A stretch of 64,000 bases of DNA from Paragonimus skrjabini miyazakii (GCA_014338405.1 JTDE01000160.1:220905-284904), one strand, 5' to 3'; shown: positions 1-13,811, counted from the first letter of the stretch. A program made the numbers and translations. Notes: generated by a model not told the origin, from the letters alone.

Positions 1-3000
1 GGTTTGGGTTGTTTATTTCAAACTGTAACCAACTACGTATTTATGCAGCAGTTCAGTTTAAAGTCTAGCGTTTGAGTATGGTTCGTCTACTGATGTCCCC
101 TTTGGTTAGACCACTTCAACAAAAACGTCATGCAACCAAAACTCGGGAGGTAGGGCCATAACCAAGGTCCGACTATATAACGATTATATTTTACAGTCAG
201 CTGTCTGCAGCAGCTTACCATTGGTGCAGTTGCATCTGAAGGTTTTAAGATATATATGCCAGATCAGCTTGGACTACTCATCTTACAACACAAACCATCC
301 AAAGTAATGAGACTGCTTTTTGCTCATCGACATTTATCTGCGAAAGCTATAGCTTCTTGGATGTCTGAGGAAAAACAGTCAGTTGGTATTTACATTCTCA
401 CTCCTACCTCTGTCCGCCATGGGATGAGCAAATGTTAACATTTCAAAATGTACTTCATATACTGCTACAACCACCCGAAAAACCCATTACGATTTGCGAT
501 ACATATATGTTGTGTTGCGCTTATTAAAATTTACATAGAAGCTGACTTTATCATGTTACTATTGGTGATGATACTTTAGCTAACTAAAAGCAGTGTAATT
601 CCGCCTAAGTCATCCAACTGAAACAAACTGTTACTTTCAAGACATATTCATGTTACACACTGTACAGCGCTGACAGATGCAGCAAACTTATGACAAAGTC
701 GACTAAGCAAAAGTTCCATGAGGGTAGTTTGGATGGTAGAGAGTGCATATGATTAAAATTGAAGCGAATAGATAGTGTGAGCTGTGGTCTTTCTCAGACA
801 GGTGGTTGTTGCCTAAAAATCCATATTACCTCACCTTATTCATTATTGTCGTCCACCAGAGCGTGTAGTTATATACAATCTGCGTAAACTGCGCTTTAGA
901 ACTCTGTTAGTTCTTTTCCATTAGCGGTGCATACATATAGATGAGCACTGATACCATCTTTTATTCACGTCGCAGTTTCTCGATATTTTACTCCAGCAAG
1001 TTGTGAGTTCCCGATCTCTGTTTTATATACCATCGTATTCACCACTTTGGTTCCATTCACCCAGTTACCAGCGACTAAATAATATGTAGTCCATTAAAGC
1101 TTCGTTATGAGCGTTTTAAGTCTAAAAACGGCATATGGAGCTTTCGTACGCCCCACACTCAATTCGATTGAAACAGAAATAATATTTCTATAAAGTATAC
1201 TACTTTACAATGAGATTAATCACAACAGGAATGAAAATGTAATTACAGCACATGCAGTTGTGTTGCATGTGAACTTCAGCGGACATTTATTAGCAAGCAA
1301 ATGTATTGGAAGCTATACATAATAGTCCACATGCTCATGTTGCTGAACTACCAAGAATGATTTCACAAACATATGCAATAAGACGTTGTTTAAGGCCATT
1401 TCTTGATGACGTTGTCGTGACGGAGTCTAGCATTGGGTTAAAAAGTACCGCAACGTTAATAATGCCGTTGACATTTCGGATTTGGAAGAACGTCTAGTAA
1501 GATGGGGTTTGTGACTAAACGTACAAGATGTACTTCAGAGGATAATAAAAATTCTATGAACTTGCTTAAGGTTAGATAATTTTAGAATACACTTCAAACA
1601 TTTTCTCCCTCTGACTTCCTCTTTTTTTGGCTGTTTCATCGGTTTTGGATCGACACTGAAAAGCGAACTACGAGCAATCACCTGGCATATCGCAGTCTTT
1701 GACTAACCACAGCCTCCATATCGTTTGTCTTTCTTTTATTGTTTTCACACATAACCTAACTCTGTGTTTCAATGATTGGTTCGAATGTTCTCAATCATCA
1801 GTATGAGTACATTCACCTACCTGTCATACTGTCCACATAAGCTGTCCGGCACCAATGTTGTGTTGCTTATCTCGAACAGCATCGGCTAAATGAATGTATA
1901 TAAACGTGAACAGTGTGCTTATCTGAACGTCACGAACAGAACAATTCGGTAGCTTGTAAATGACTATGAAAATTGCTTTTGTTTAAAGTTTTCACTGGTT
2001 CAGAATTGACCTTTGTACCAAAAGACCTTGAGCATGAGGAATTAATCTTTGATAAAGATGTTATTGTGTGTCTTTGGACACATCAAGGATGCTAAATACC
2101 AGTGAAAACTCCGTCCTGGAAAAGAGAAAACTTGTCGCTATATGAACGATTTAATTTCTTTAGTGTATTCTCCTGTAAAATTCATTCAAAATCATTCAGC
2201 TCGTACCCGCTTGCCTTCCTAAGATTTCTGTACACTGAAATCAGATGGATAGCTAAAAATGTATGTGTAGTATTGTCACCTTGGAACAAAAACACGTGCA
2301 GATATTGGGCAAAAACAAATAACCAGTGCAAGTTGTGCTTGTTTTTACTAGAAGAATGAGTTAGGAATATGATTTTAAATGTGCTTGATATTTTGGTTCT
2401 TGGTAACATGGAACTGTTATCTAGTTGCCAAATACCAATATTCATGGGTGTTGAAATAACTGCTACATAGTATGAACCATTAGATCACAATGAAAACTCC
2501 ACTCAAGCATTCCACAAAGTTGACTGTAGATTTAACTAACATAAACTGAGGTTTTAAGTATTGTGATTGTGAACATGTTTCCAGTTTTAGTTTGGGACTT
2601 TTACATTCTAACGTTTGCGGCCTAATTTATCATGTGCACCAGAAATCTGTTAGTTGTGTGAGGCAAGAACAAATTCAAACTAGTATGGCAAGAATTGTAG
2701 AGATGCGTAACCCCGAAATCTAGTGAATTTTGAAAGATGACTCTCACCATCACAGCAAAATCAGAATTCCTCTATATTCCAAAAACGAGAAAGATTTTCC
2801 AAGATAATGCGTTTGGTAAGTGAGGCTTTCTATTGAGTGGCATGCAGGTTTCATTTTCTCCAACTTATTCAAACGGATCGTGTGTACAATTGTATAGCGC
2901 AAATGTATACGGTATATTATTGACGTTGCCAGTCTCTTTCAACCCGGCGCATACAAATACAAAGCCGAAATGCCGACTTCTGCTATTGTAACAGAATTTT

Positions 3001-6000
3001 ACAAATGACATCTAAGCTTTCGGGTACACGTTCCCGAGAAGCAGCAACAATAATAACAATTATCCCAAACTCCTGACCTGCTTTGCCAATTAACCGTTAC
3101 CACATGTGCAAATTTATACTGTAAGATTATATTGTTAACTAAGACATTAAGACAAACCGAGTTTGTGCACAATTTCTGTAAGTTCTTCCAAAATCCGCAC
3201 CAACCTACGAACCTCATCCAGTGCGATATAGACGGAAAATGTTACTTGAAAATGAGTTGCTCACTGTAAGGTTAAGTTAGTGAAAACTCAGCCATAAAAG
3301 TCAAGTGAACTGAATAAACGTTCAATCATATAAACATTATGTTGACAATTAAATCACCGACCGAACATATGAGTAACATCAAACTTAGATAAAAGTTATG
3401 TACTACAAGCGAATTCCATCCTGAAGTCAACAGGAATCTATGTGTAGGGTGTATTACGATTCGGCCGTTGGTACAAGAGATAACATGTCTCAATGCTTTA
3501 AGATAAACACCAGTTAAAGGGAGTTGCTTTTAATTCTACCAGGTCTAGAAGTTCAGCGTTGAGAGAATTTAAAATGAGTAAGCTTTGGCTTTCAAGTGAA
3601 TGAACTTGATTCTACGTTTCGTCCCCAGAATGTTCGTTTGCAATCTCCTGGGAAACCCAATCCTCATGGTTGATGATCATGAAAAATAATAGCCACAAAC
3701 TAAGCCAAACCAGAAAAGTTAAGTTTACCGGCTCAGATTTTACACTGCGACCACTTCTTTAGCGGTGAACATCAAAGGCTTTTCGTCAGAAACCAGCCAA
3801 GGAACGTTACGGCGCTACTTCGGCTTAGGTTATTGCACGATGGAAAGGTTATTTTTCCTCAATGGCATGTAGAAGTTTGGATTAACTGGCTCTGATACAT
3901 GGGGTTGATTTTGACAGGATTTTTAGAGAGGGGCAACATGTATATGTAAGAACCACAAGGACTGGAGACATAATGGTTTGAAGTAATTTCGGTGATATAA
4001 ACATAAGTGAAGTCAACGTACGGAATAGTGAACAAGACTGAATTTCTGAGGTAATAATTTATTTTATCCAATGTGTTAACCGGATCTCATTATCTGGCGA
4101 GAAAATGTCATCTGAATGTATCAAATGTATCAAATCGAATGAAGCAATCACTTCTCGGCTGATTTGCGTTGCAACGGAGGTCCCACAAATTAGACTTAGT
4201 TTTAGTCCAAAATAAGCTGATCATGCCAGAACAGGAGACGCACAATATCGAATTCAGCTGATGGCTAACCTAAAATAGAACAAGTGTATTCTGAACCTAA
4301 CCAAGCTGTAGTCCCTCATCACAAGTATACTGATGTGGTTGTTATAAGTTATCAGGCGAAAGATAAAACTATTCCTCACCCTCCCCTGAAGAAAAGACTC
4401 CAGGGTTAACGTGCGTCTTTTGACTGCAGCTATTTCCACATCCTGTAGCATTTTAACTGAAAAAATATTCATATATCTTTGCTTTATTATCAAGGGAAAC
4501 AGTTAAGCCGACTCCAAACATTTGTGCAACAGATTTGAAAAGTAAGCAATTATTGGTAATTCTTTGTGGTTTTTTATATTAGCTGCTAGTTATTGTGCTG
4601 ACAACTGAATATCGTCCAATGCTGAATACTTTTTGGAAAACTTTCTCCCTTCTCCGAGATAACTACTGAATAATTTGATTCAGCTGGCTTGAGAAGTAAG
4701 TTACGAAATGGTTTGAGCTTAACTGGGCCTGTTTGCATCATACAGTTGAGATAATCGGAATATAAAATTTACGATACGTATACATTTCGTGTACACCTTA
4801 CAGTCCATAACATACAATTGACATAGAAAGAAAACGACTGCTTTCAGGTGAAATAGATAAGACCATTTCCAGATTTTATCATTAGACGTCCTTCAGATTA
4901 ATCTGTTACGTTTTCAGCAAAACTAAGAAAAACTACTCTATGGTATATCACCCCAAAGACTTTCATTTCTTCTCATAGAAGAGGTGCTTCTATCTCATGT
5001 TACAGAAATTCAAGAACATACTGCAACTAAATCTAATGGCTGGGCTTGCATAGAATTCATTTTTACACAAAACAAAGACGCTCTTTAGAAATCACGGAGC
5101 AGGGTAGCTGTGCATGATTCAAAAACCCATTACGTTCAACACAGTCACCTGTGTGAAACGTTTTGCAAGGTTGATGCCTTGATGAGAACAGTTAGAAAAG
5201 TGAATATTGTCTTATGAAAGCGAGTATGACGACGTATCCTGGAGGTCACATTCGTACAAACAATCACGTTGTCTCTGAAAGTTTGTCAAATACGGCACCC
5301 GTAAACGGAATACTGATTATCGCGTATCCCGGTTTCTCTGCAGCTGCAAAACTATTTGCAGCGTTAGAGCAAAGTTAATGCTTGAAACCATGCCAAGAAG
5401 TATATAGCAGTTTGGTTGATCTCTATCGGGTCGTCTTTTGCCAAGTGACGCTGATAAGCAAAACGAGACCGTACATCATCCATCGTGAAAGATATGAACG
5501 TTGTAGGTTACCGCAACAATATTGCATCATAACCTAAATTCCTTGTGAGTGGTCACACACTACCCGTTTAGAAGAGTTGTGTAATTTTCGCAATCGGACG
5601 TTAGCTGCCGGCTTCGTGCTTGCAAGAACAACCATCTGCCACTATCTGATTGGTTCGAGTTGTGGACCTCATTCACTACCCGTAGGATTAGTATGTTTAA
5701 GATAAGAACCTCAAATTATGTTCTCATGTCAATCTCTTATAAAGTGTAAGAAATATATCCAAGTTGTACCTTATGCATTTTCACTACGTTACCCATATAT
5801 ACGTGAAATACTGGTAGACATCAGCAGATTGAAGGTAAACTCATTTTACACTCTGGTTATGACGCATCACCATGTTACTCAGGTCAGCTGTCATGAAGTA
5901 ACTAAGGCAAAAGTTACTTAAATTGTAGATCGGTTGTTTTCATACAGTGCGGAAAAATAAGTCTAAGGTGAAACACCAGTGTTATAGATTATAAGCCACT

Positions 6001-9000
6001 AAAACTCAAACTACCTGTACGAAAACGAATGTAAAAAAAGATTTGTTCTGCAATTATTTTGAAGGAATTTTTATATGTTGTGTCAATATATTTCGCGCAA
6101 TTCGCCGCGTATATTTTGCAGTCTGGGAGTCTAGACACAACGAAGCCCAATAGACATCGTGAAGCACAAAGCCACATTCTAAACCACGAGCAAAGACATA
6201 CATTTCCAACTACATCATTGTTCATGATATTAAAGCCAACTGGTATGGTTGAGCAAGTATTTATGTAAGTCGAGAGATACAATCACTTGCTAATGGTTGA
6301 CATCTGAGTTAACCAGGCAATGTTGATAGTGTTATGCCATAGCTTGTCTGAAGTGCGTTTTGTAATTCGAAATGTAATTAAAATGTCCGCAGATGACGAG
6401 CAATTAGCGATAATAATTCTAAAGTTTTCATAACATACTGTCAGTTGAAACGTTTTTGTACATATGGGTGTTTTGTGAACTCGAGTTTGAAAATGCCTCT
6501 TTATCTTGCCCACTTACTTGGTTGTGTACCCAAATCAAAATTAGAATAATGCAAGCTTTCTTACTGTGAGATGCTGACTTTTCAAATAGATCGTTGGAGT
6601 CTGAGTGATGTTGAACAGCACATTGAGTGCACCTCAGACCTTGCATAAGAAGAGCCTTCAGAGCAATGGGAGTGTCATCTACGTAAGGCACGGACAGGTT
6701 TACGAATTAACTCAAGGTAATTGTGTCTGTTGACCTTTGCCAACATGGGTATGCGGATGCGTGTAGACGTTGACGTATTATGTCATTTTGTTCACGATGT
6801 CTGTTGAACTTCACCATGTGTAGGGTGAGCAGTCGCGAATCGTCTGTGGAAGGTACAGCATATGCTCACTTTCGATTGTAATTTACTGCAGTATCATTTA
6901 GTGGTCTGGAACGTCATCAACATCAATTTGGTTCATAATATATCTGAACACATCCAAGTTGTAAACACACCTGTGTTTGTGTGTAATGTATTTGAGGTGC
7001 AGTTATCGGAAGTGGTTAAGACGTACGCTGTGCACTTAGTCGTTGACTGCAGTCTAGCGTAGACGACTTACATGGCAGGTGTGGACAAAAGTAAGCAAGA
7101 ACATTCAGTGAGCTCCGTTGGATAAGAAACGTGCGCAATGTAGCCGAGGAACAGTTACCGGGGCCATCACGTTGTGGGCGGCTAAAAATAAATAATTAAA
7201 GTCCTCACTATTAAAGGTTTTGCTAATAAAATGTGTCCAGTACGTTCTGATATAGATCTTAGCCCTGAACTAGGTCACCTGCTGATTGCAATCTGACTGC
7301 ACGTCCTAAAGTTTCACAGGGCGACAGCTCATCATTCGAGATTCCCAGTTCGATGTACGCGTATGAACTAACAGCACAGCAAGTGGAGCGATTTTGCAAC
7401 AGTATGACAAATGCGAAAAAGAATGTACCAGCCGTCTCGGATTAGTTGGTTATCGCATACACACACAACAAATATTTGAGAAATTGTGCGCTGGAAGTAT
7501 GTAATTTAATCGGATTATGTGTTTTTCATTCGTAAAGGTTGAAAACTATACGCTGTACTGAATTGTCATCCTTTTGTATATCAAATGTGCTGACCCACGT
7601 ACAAAACTTTGATTGATTGTATACATTATACGCGGGTATCTATTTCATATTTTCATAACTACACAACATTCGTCTGTCTTCTCAGCTTGAAGCCCAACGT
7701 CGGAATGTTTCGTATTTCACTACTTGAGGATAAAAATTTCAATTTCCCTATAATCTAACATTTAGTTAACCTGCATCAGACGACTGCATAGCAAAGCCTA
7801 CTATATTTTTGACTTCACACTGAATATGACTTGTAATTTGCTGAATCACTGACGGTATAGCGTAAGACAGTTGTGAACTGTACTACGGTTTTGGTAACTG
7901 TGGCAGTAGATCCGGATTTTAATACTATCAGTCACATGTGGAAAAAGTAAATATACCTGTTTTGTCTAGTAAACAGTTGCAGAGATCTACAACTTTAGGT
8001 TCATTTTACAACACATTCATCTTCCTAAATTACCATGCAAACTAAAGGGAGTAGGTTTTATTTATACAGCGTACATTTCATCCGAGGGTCTAACCGTTTG
8101 TTAGATCACACCACAGTTTTTAGATTACAGCAAGGCAACCAACACAATAATTACGAAATCTAAATGCCACTTAGGCAAGCAATAAAACGTTGTCCGTAGT
8201 GTCAACAACAGAATATCAATTAAAATGTCGGATTAGCCTGGTTCTAGAAAAGAGCTAATTATTTGTCTGTTTGAAAAACACAAGGTGTACTCTTAAGATA
8301 GACTGGTCAGTGACGTCTAAGAGTGGGCTAATTTTCACCAGTATCGAGTTATTCGATCGTAAATCTGTGCAATCTTCCCCTACAAGGAATACTTTGACTG
8401 ACCTTCCCTATAGCTACGTCTTGCTCGTGATCCACTGCTGACACGTTTTCGGCAATGTCGAAGGTACGGACTGCCTTTCTGCTTCCAGAACATACAAGAT
8501 AAAGGAACCGTACGTCAGAATACGATAAGAATACAAAACTAATGCAAAGGGGTACGTTTGAATCATGCTTTCTGGACTAGAACAGTTAAGAGCAGTCGGA
8601 ACGGTCGACCCTCATCTACAATTTAGTGCACACCGCGCGTTGGGACAGACTGTGTCATTCAGTATGGCAGACCAATATTCTGTTAACTGACAAAAAGGAG
8701 TTCAAACGCTCTGGATCAGAACAGGTGCAGTGATAGGGGCTCCATCAGGCAACCTAAAACAGAGAGCACAATGGAAGGTCGGCCTTGTCCCTTACCTATC
8801 TGCGTTCTATCATAATTCTATCTTTGTTTCATACTGATCGAACTTAAATGATATGTCTTTCCGATGTGAGTTTTACAATCTGTTGTTTTAACTTTTAGAC
8901 CGCATAAAAACCGCAGTTTTACCTAAACCCTAATGGTTAGTCATCAGCCCAATACTGCATGATACATTACCCCGTCAAACGATGTGACTAATTAATCACC

Positions 9001-9689
9001 GAGCTGTCCCGTAACATTCTGTAGGACAGGAACAGTCAACTTAGCAAAGCTAACCGAAATGGCCTGCCTCAAATTGCATCACATGTTTTAACGCTCGTGT
9101 AATCCATATCCCTCAGCGTTAAGGCCAGTTTGTGCTTCTCTGTGCCGTTTTGCTATGTTCAACTGTGATGACAACTAACCGTCATCAATTTTTTTAATAC
9201 CAGCACATTTTTGTTAAAACGTTTTGACAGTAAACGAAGCACCTATTGGATGTTGACCAAACATCCTGTATATTCATTGGTAACAACCCTGTAGAGGACG
9301 GTAGTTCTATATTTCCTCATTCAAGTGGTCAGTGAGGAATAACCGCAGACAGAGATGACAGGTACCCAGTAGTAATGACAAAATTGATTGCTTTAATTCC
9401 AGATATTATTGAAGATTGGCGTAATAATCTTACTGTATTCAGAACAACAATATAAAGGGACCTAACTAACTAACGGGTGCGGTTTAATGCTTCACACTTG
9501 TATCCTTTCTGGCAGAGGTACAGCAATGCAAAGAGTTAGTCCGTGATGAATTACTATACACAACAAGATGCTGACAAACTATTGACTACCTTACACAGAT
9601 TAATCGTATTTTGTTTCACTTTATCGTGGTGAAAGAGCTGATGTGCGCAAAACAGCTCGTCAAACATCGCCGGTAGTTATTTTACTTCG
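1..9689. other. No recognisable gene
   Basis: AT-rich sequence with stops in all frames at short intervals. Apart from the weak reverse-transcriptase likeness near 6.5 kb I see no coding exon, tRNA, array or obvious tandem repeat. Open frames of 60-97 codons here show no motif and no consistent splice context. Confidence 0.6.
6428..6720 (-). mobile_element. Weak LINE reverse-transcriptase-like relic
   Basis: A minus-strand frame, entered after a TAA near 6718, reads FVNLSVPYVDDTPIALKALL, then MQGLRCTQCAVQHH, then a Ser- and Lys-rich piece ending KKACIILI. This resembles the catalytic block of non-LTR reverse transcriptases ('xxLxYADDxxLxA...GLQxLxxxxxxxxxxxGLxxNxxKS'), with YVDD in the catalytic place. 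Upstream and downstream sequence gives no further match in any frame I read. It is either a very old fragment or a chance likeness. Confidence 0.27.
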
Positions 9690-10712
9690 ACCACTTCCGA
9701 TGGACGATGAGTTATCCTATTTCCCTAAGCGTATCATCAACAAGCGTTCACAATTCTCTGTCAGCAAGTGATATTTGCTCTGCCCAACGTCACGGGCGAA
9801 ATAATGGACGATTGTCTCCGGCAGTCACAAGATGCCGGTGTGGACCTCCTACCTGGTGAAAGACTGACTGATCTTGAGTATGCTGACGATAAGATGTTGC
9901 TGTTTGACAGCTTTCAAGCAGCGCAAGCAACGCCAAATGCAATTTCACGTTCTGCTAAGTACTTCGGAATGCGCTTCGCAACCTCAAAGTGCAGTGTTTT
10001 TGCAAGATTGCTGTGATTACGCAGATTTAATGTTAGATAATAAAGTCGTGGAGGTTGTTGATCGGTTTGTATACCTGGGAAGCTGCATCAGCGGCGGCGG
10101 AGGTGTAGGGAATGAAATAAAGGCGCGGATTTCCAAGGCTAGAGCGGTGTTTACTAATCTGAGACACTTACGTTGAGAGAAAGATATCTCTCTGAAGCTC
10201 AAGGGTAGCGTCTATCAGACAACAGTGAGGGCTGCATTAATATACGGCAGTGAAACATTGCCACTCAGTGTAGAAGACTTGAACCGTCTTCAGGTGTTTG
10301 ACCACCGATGTCGCTCGTATCGGATGACACCAACGAGTGAATAACAAGGTAGATAGGAAGCAGTTGTTTGGCACCGATTGCCAACCATGTTTTTTCGTTC
10401 AGTCCCTACACTTGCAGACTTAAATGGTTAGGTTATGTAATAAGGATGCCAGCTAGTCGTCTGCCACACCAAGCACTTCTTGCCGACGCTGCGGTCGATT
10501 GGCGCAAGGTGCGAGGTGGACAGATGATGACCTGGTGTAGAGAAATAAGATCTTCCACCAAGGGGTTGGCTAATGTAGATCGGGTTCGTTTACCAGGATG
10601 TAGCTCTCGCGACTCAGAAAGTTGGTGGTTCGAGACTTTAGGTGAAATGGCGACTAACTTACCTCAGTGGCGTGAATGTTGTCGTTGTTTGTCCGAGTTA
10701 TCTGTGAAGTAA
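9690..10712 (+). mobile_element. RTE-type non-LTR retrotransposon relic (reverse transcriptase and C-terminal tail)
   Basis: Degenerate coding remnant of a LINE reverse transcriptase, which would copy element RNA at a nicked genomic target. A trace of the region before the catalytic block starts near 9700 (DDELS). The block itself is LEYADDKMLL, with the YADD catalytic motif intact at 9879-9890. It is followed by FGMRFATSKCSVF. A frameshift near 10000 moves the reading to VVEVVDRFVYLGSCISGGG, then EIKARISKARAVFTNLRHL. A stop at 10174 interrupts it, after which DISLKLKGSVYQTTVRA and VEDLNRLQVFDHRC continue. A deletion and a frame change follow near 10.35 kb. The last frame reads RLKWLGYVIRMPASRLP and ends ETLGEMATNLPQWRECC at a stop by 10712. 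The motif order is typical of RTE-clade elements common in trematodes. The 5' endonuclease part is missing. The several breaks make it a dead, 5'-truncated copy. Confidence 0.88.
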
Positions 10713-10995
10713 GTGCACTTAATGACGCGGGGCAGTGAAAGCCCTGAGCAAGTTGTCTTGCTGATGACGTCTTACTTTCACATACAGCTCGGTTGTTAGC
10801 TTGCAAGTTGTAGGCGCCTGTATGTTGTATGTTTAAATATAGAGGTAGCCATTTTTAGTGGTTATGTCCTCTCCCCTTCTTTTTATTTTCTTCTCTCTCC
10901 CTATACAGCGTTTGCTTTTTCTTCTTCGTGGTTGTGTGGCATTTAAGCATCAGTGTGAACCACTGATGTATTGCTGTCTATAATGGTGATGATGC
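10713..10995 (+). repeat. Probable 3' untranslated tail of the RTE-type relic
   Basis: Non-coding sequence directly after the final stop of the LINE relic. It includes a long pyrimidine-rich run at 10868-10908 and ends near a ggtgatgatg stretch at about 10985-10994. RTE elements often end in short simple repeats rather than poly(A), so this is a reasonable 3' end. The exact boundary is inferred; no target-site duplication was identified. Confidence 0.4.
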
Positions 10996-13329
10996 CCAAC
11001 GTCTACTCTTACTAACAAGAATTAAGCGAGCGTCCTGGTAAAGACAATGATTTGTATGCATCATCACGAATGCAGAGAGCTGAAAACAAAGAAACTCATT
11101 TATCTTTTGATTTGCGGAATACAGATTGATTAGGCTTCAAAGTATGAGATGTCGTGCATGATGGGTTGGCCATGGAAATCATACTGAGTGCTGATGACAA
11201 TCTCAATGGTTACTCCTTTACATTATTTGGGTGTGTTCCGTAACCTGTACGTGGTGAGACTCAACCCTACGTTTATTTTTCGACCATTACGACAACAGTG
11301 TTTCACTTGCACCAACTGCACTCACTTTGCAAGTTTCTACAAAAAGCACTGTCTGAGTATGATTCAATATGACTTCTGGAAAACTGGGTTGATCAGAAAA
11401 ACTTGCTGTTACGTCCTGGTCTCCGGCGGTGTCATCTAACTCTGCAGATCGACAGTGACGTAATCCCGGTCGATAAGATTTATCCAACCTCAAGTGGGTG
11501 GGCCTAACCAATCGCTATCACCATCACGCATGTCAATCGAGACTGATATATCAAATTTTGTTCAACTCAAGTCTGTGAATGCAACAAGATTTTTAAGCTC
11601 TTGTTCAATTCGTTCAAGATAAATTAACTAAAGGACTTTTCCAGTTTCCGTCATGAAGAAAACATGGGGCGACTCTGGAAATTCACAAAATCAGGTTTGA
11701 AAGCACCCAGTACATTCACTGTTACAAGCAATGGTATTCGCAGCCGCAAGTTAAACAAGACATGACATTTTTGTGGACCACCGAACTTCTTGTGAGCCAC
11801 AACTTCTATAACACGACGGTCTGAATGTCTTACCGTATATGGATTTCCCTATATAATGTGGCCATTTCCCTCTGCTTCATATAGATACAAATTATTAACC
11901 GATGCCTTCAAGCTATTGCCAATAATAACCCATATAATGAGTGTTACTTAAAGCTTCATTGTTTGGAATTCAAACGAGATCCAACACAGATCGTCGTTGA
12001 CCATGTCCTTCCCTAAGCGTCCACTAGCCGTTACAGTGCGTTTCCACTAGAAGCAACAAGAACGTTGATTCGCATGTTTTAGACCCACATGGAATCACGT
12101 ACCGACCCTGAACGTTGAACTTACCTGTTTGACGTGTTAATCTATACGACAGCTGACCGATTGTATGACTTGGGAATCCAAACGTTTTCGAAGGCGCGGT
12201 TGACCACGAAACTGCACCGAGTAACCAGGATTCGAACAGTATTCACATAATAGAACGGAATGATATATTTGAAGTTCCAAAAAATAAAAATCCTTCAACA
12301 AGAATAAGAAAAACGTTCAATTTATGTAACGCATCAAATAAAAGGCAATAGGTTCTCTATCATGTGTCTCAACGCGTAACGGGCTTTGGAAAAGCCTAAA
12401 ATGTGTTCGTTCAGATAACATGAAATGCTTTAACTGAGTCTAGTTGAAGACCAGATTCCGGTTAATGTTTTGTAACTGCACTCCTTGCAGTTCCACTCTG
12501 AGCACTCAACATGCAGCAAACCACGGGTACAGGAAAATTCATGAATGATGTTGGGGTCGGCTAGTGTGAACATCGAATAGATCTCATGAAAGCATCCCGT
12601 GTTATCTGTCAGACAATGAACGAACACGCTTTAGCTTTTTCTGAAGCATTTGCTATACACCTTATGAGACCATCGTTATGCTTTTAAAAACATGTGGCAG
12701 TGAATCTCTCGTTACCCTGGTAGTACGTTATACAGATTGAAGGCCTCTCCTATTCTTAGTTCCACATCCTCATTCGTTTTCTCTACCTCACATCCATTTT
12801 CTGCTCTATTTTCGTTACTTTCGATCACACGACCAAATGATAATTGACCGCTGTGAAACTTTACCCGTAAGGTCTCACATGTTCAAATGTTTGTGCACCA
12901 TTTCGCGTGGGTAATCATTTTGTGTGAACGAAATTATGCTTGACTGTACACTTTACATGAGGATTGTTGCGTTCTTACAAAATAAGCAGATCGTATATTT
13001 TTAAAAATGTTTGAAGCAGAAGTCTTTAAGTTTGTTGGCTGTCATCTCCTTTATGACCATTATGTCAACGACGTCCTAATGTCTCCTGACTTTGATGAAG
13101 CTTTTGCCCTAGTTTACTTCTACTCATAGAGACTTCCTTGTCACTCAAGTTATTCTAAAGGCCATACATCCAGAAGACACGATTTCCTGGTTCGTTTGCT
13201 GAAAAGCCACGTAGAGCGGACAACGTTTACAATTTTCATCATATACGCATGTGGCTTTCAAGCGTGTTTTCGTGCGAACGCTTTTATATCGAGTAAGGAA
13301 ATTATGTCAACCAACAGCGTATATCTTGT
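10996..13329. other. No recognisable gene
   Basis: Interval between the two plus-strand retroelement relics. A cysteine-bearing minus-strand frame at 12430-12627 was examined for a PSI or EGF pattern, and the spacing does not fit. The reverse-transcriptase palm expected upstream of the Penelope-like relic is absent. Confidence 0.55.
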
Positions 13330-13811
13330 AGAGGAGCTACTGAGGGTTGCTGTTTATTAATGGACATCCGGTCAAAGTGGTTTGAACTCAATGGTAGCAT
13401 CTGGTGACCAGCCTTCAGCAGCATTCAACACCAAAGAAGCAGGTCTTTATTAGTTTTCCTTGTGGAGGAGATCGCGACACTGACAAAGTAAGTCGGAAGC
13501 TGAGGCCTTATATCGATCGCACTTGCGGTGGAACTGTGTTTGTTACAGGCACGAATAATTTTCACTGCCACTCTCATCCTTTTTCAGAAAACCCTGTGCC
13601 TCACGTTATTCACCATTTCAACTGCAGCTGCGGTGACGTATACGATAGCACAACAGAGCAAAACCTGCGAATGAAAAAGAAAAAACACAACTACAAGAGG
13701 TCACTACAAACGATAACTCAACATGAATCAGCAAAACACCATCCAAACATAATTCCTACATCTACATCAACTCGCAACGGTTCATGTGTTTGGCTCGCTA
13801 CTTCATTTTAG
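13330..13811 (+). mobile_element. Penelope-like element relic with GIY-YIG endonuclease remnant
   Basis: Remnant of the C-terminal part of a Penelope-like retroelement polyprotein. A short NGHPVKVV piece at 13359-13382 matches the 'NGYPxxFI' end of the thumb region. After two in-frame stops the frame stays open from 13404 to the stop at 13811 (135 codons). It carries KQVFISFPCGGDRDTDKVSRKL, equivalent to the 'xxLPYxGxxSxxlxRxL' linker. Then comes HVIHHFNCSCGDVYDSTTEQ ending in KKKKH, which is the CxC...YxGxT...H layout of the PLE GIY-YIG nuclease. The second motif is changed (VYDST where YIGxT is expected), so catalytic competence is unlikely. Such nucleases would nick DNA for target-primed reverse transcription. 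The reverse-transcriptase palm is not seen upstream, so this is a 5'-truncated fragment. The family call is from motif order, not a search. Confidence 0.72.

Noticed and set aside
3590..3660. GGGGACGAAACG on the minus strand as another hammerhead core
   Set aside because: No CUGAUGA-like box at the right distance; the CCCAG/CTGGG pairing is incompatible with a hammerhead stem II.
12430..12627. Cys-bearing minus-strand frame considered as the missing semaphorin PSI exon
   Set aside because: Lacks the DPYCxW core and the cysteine spacing of PSI, and no phase-compatible acceptor was found.
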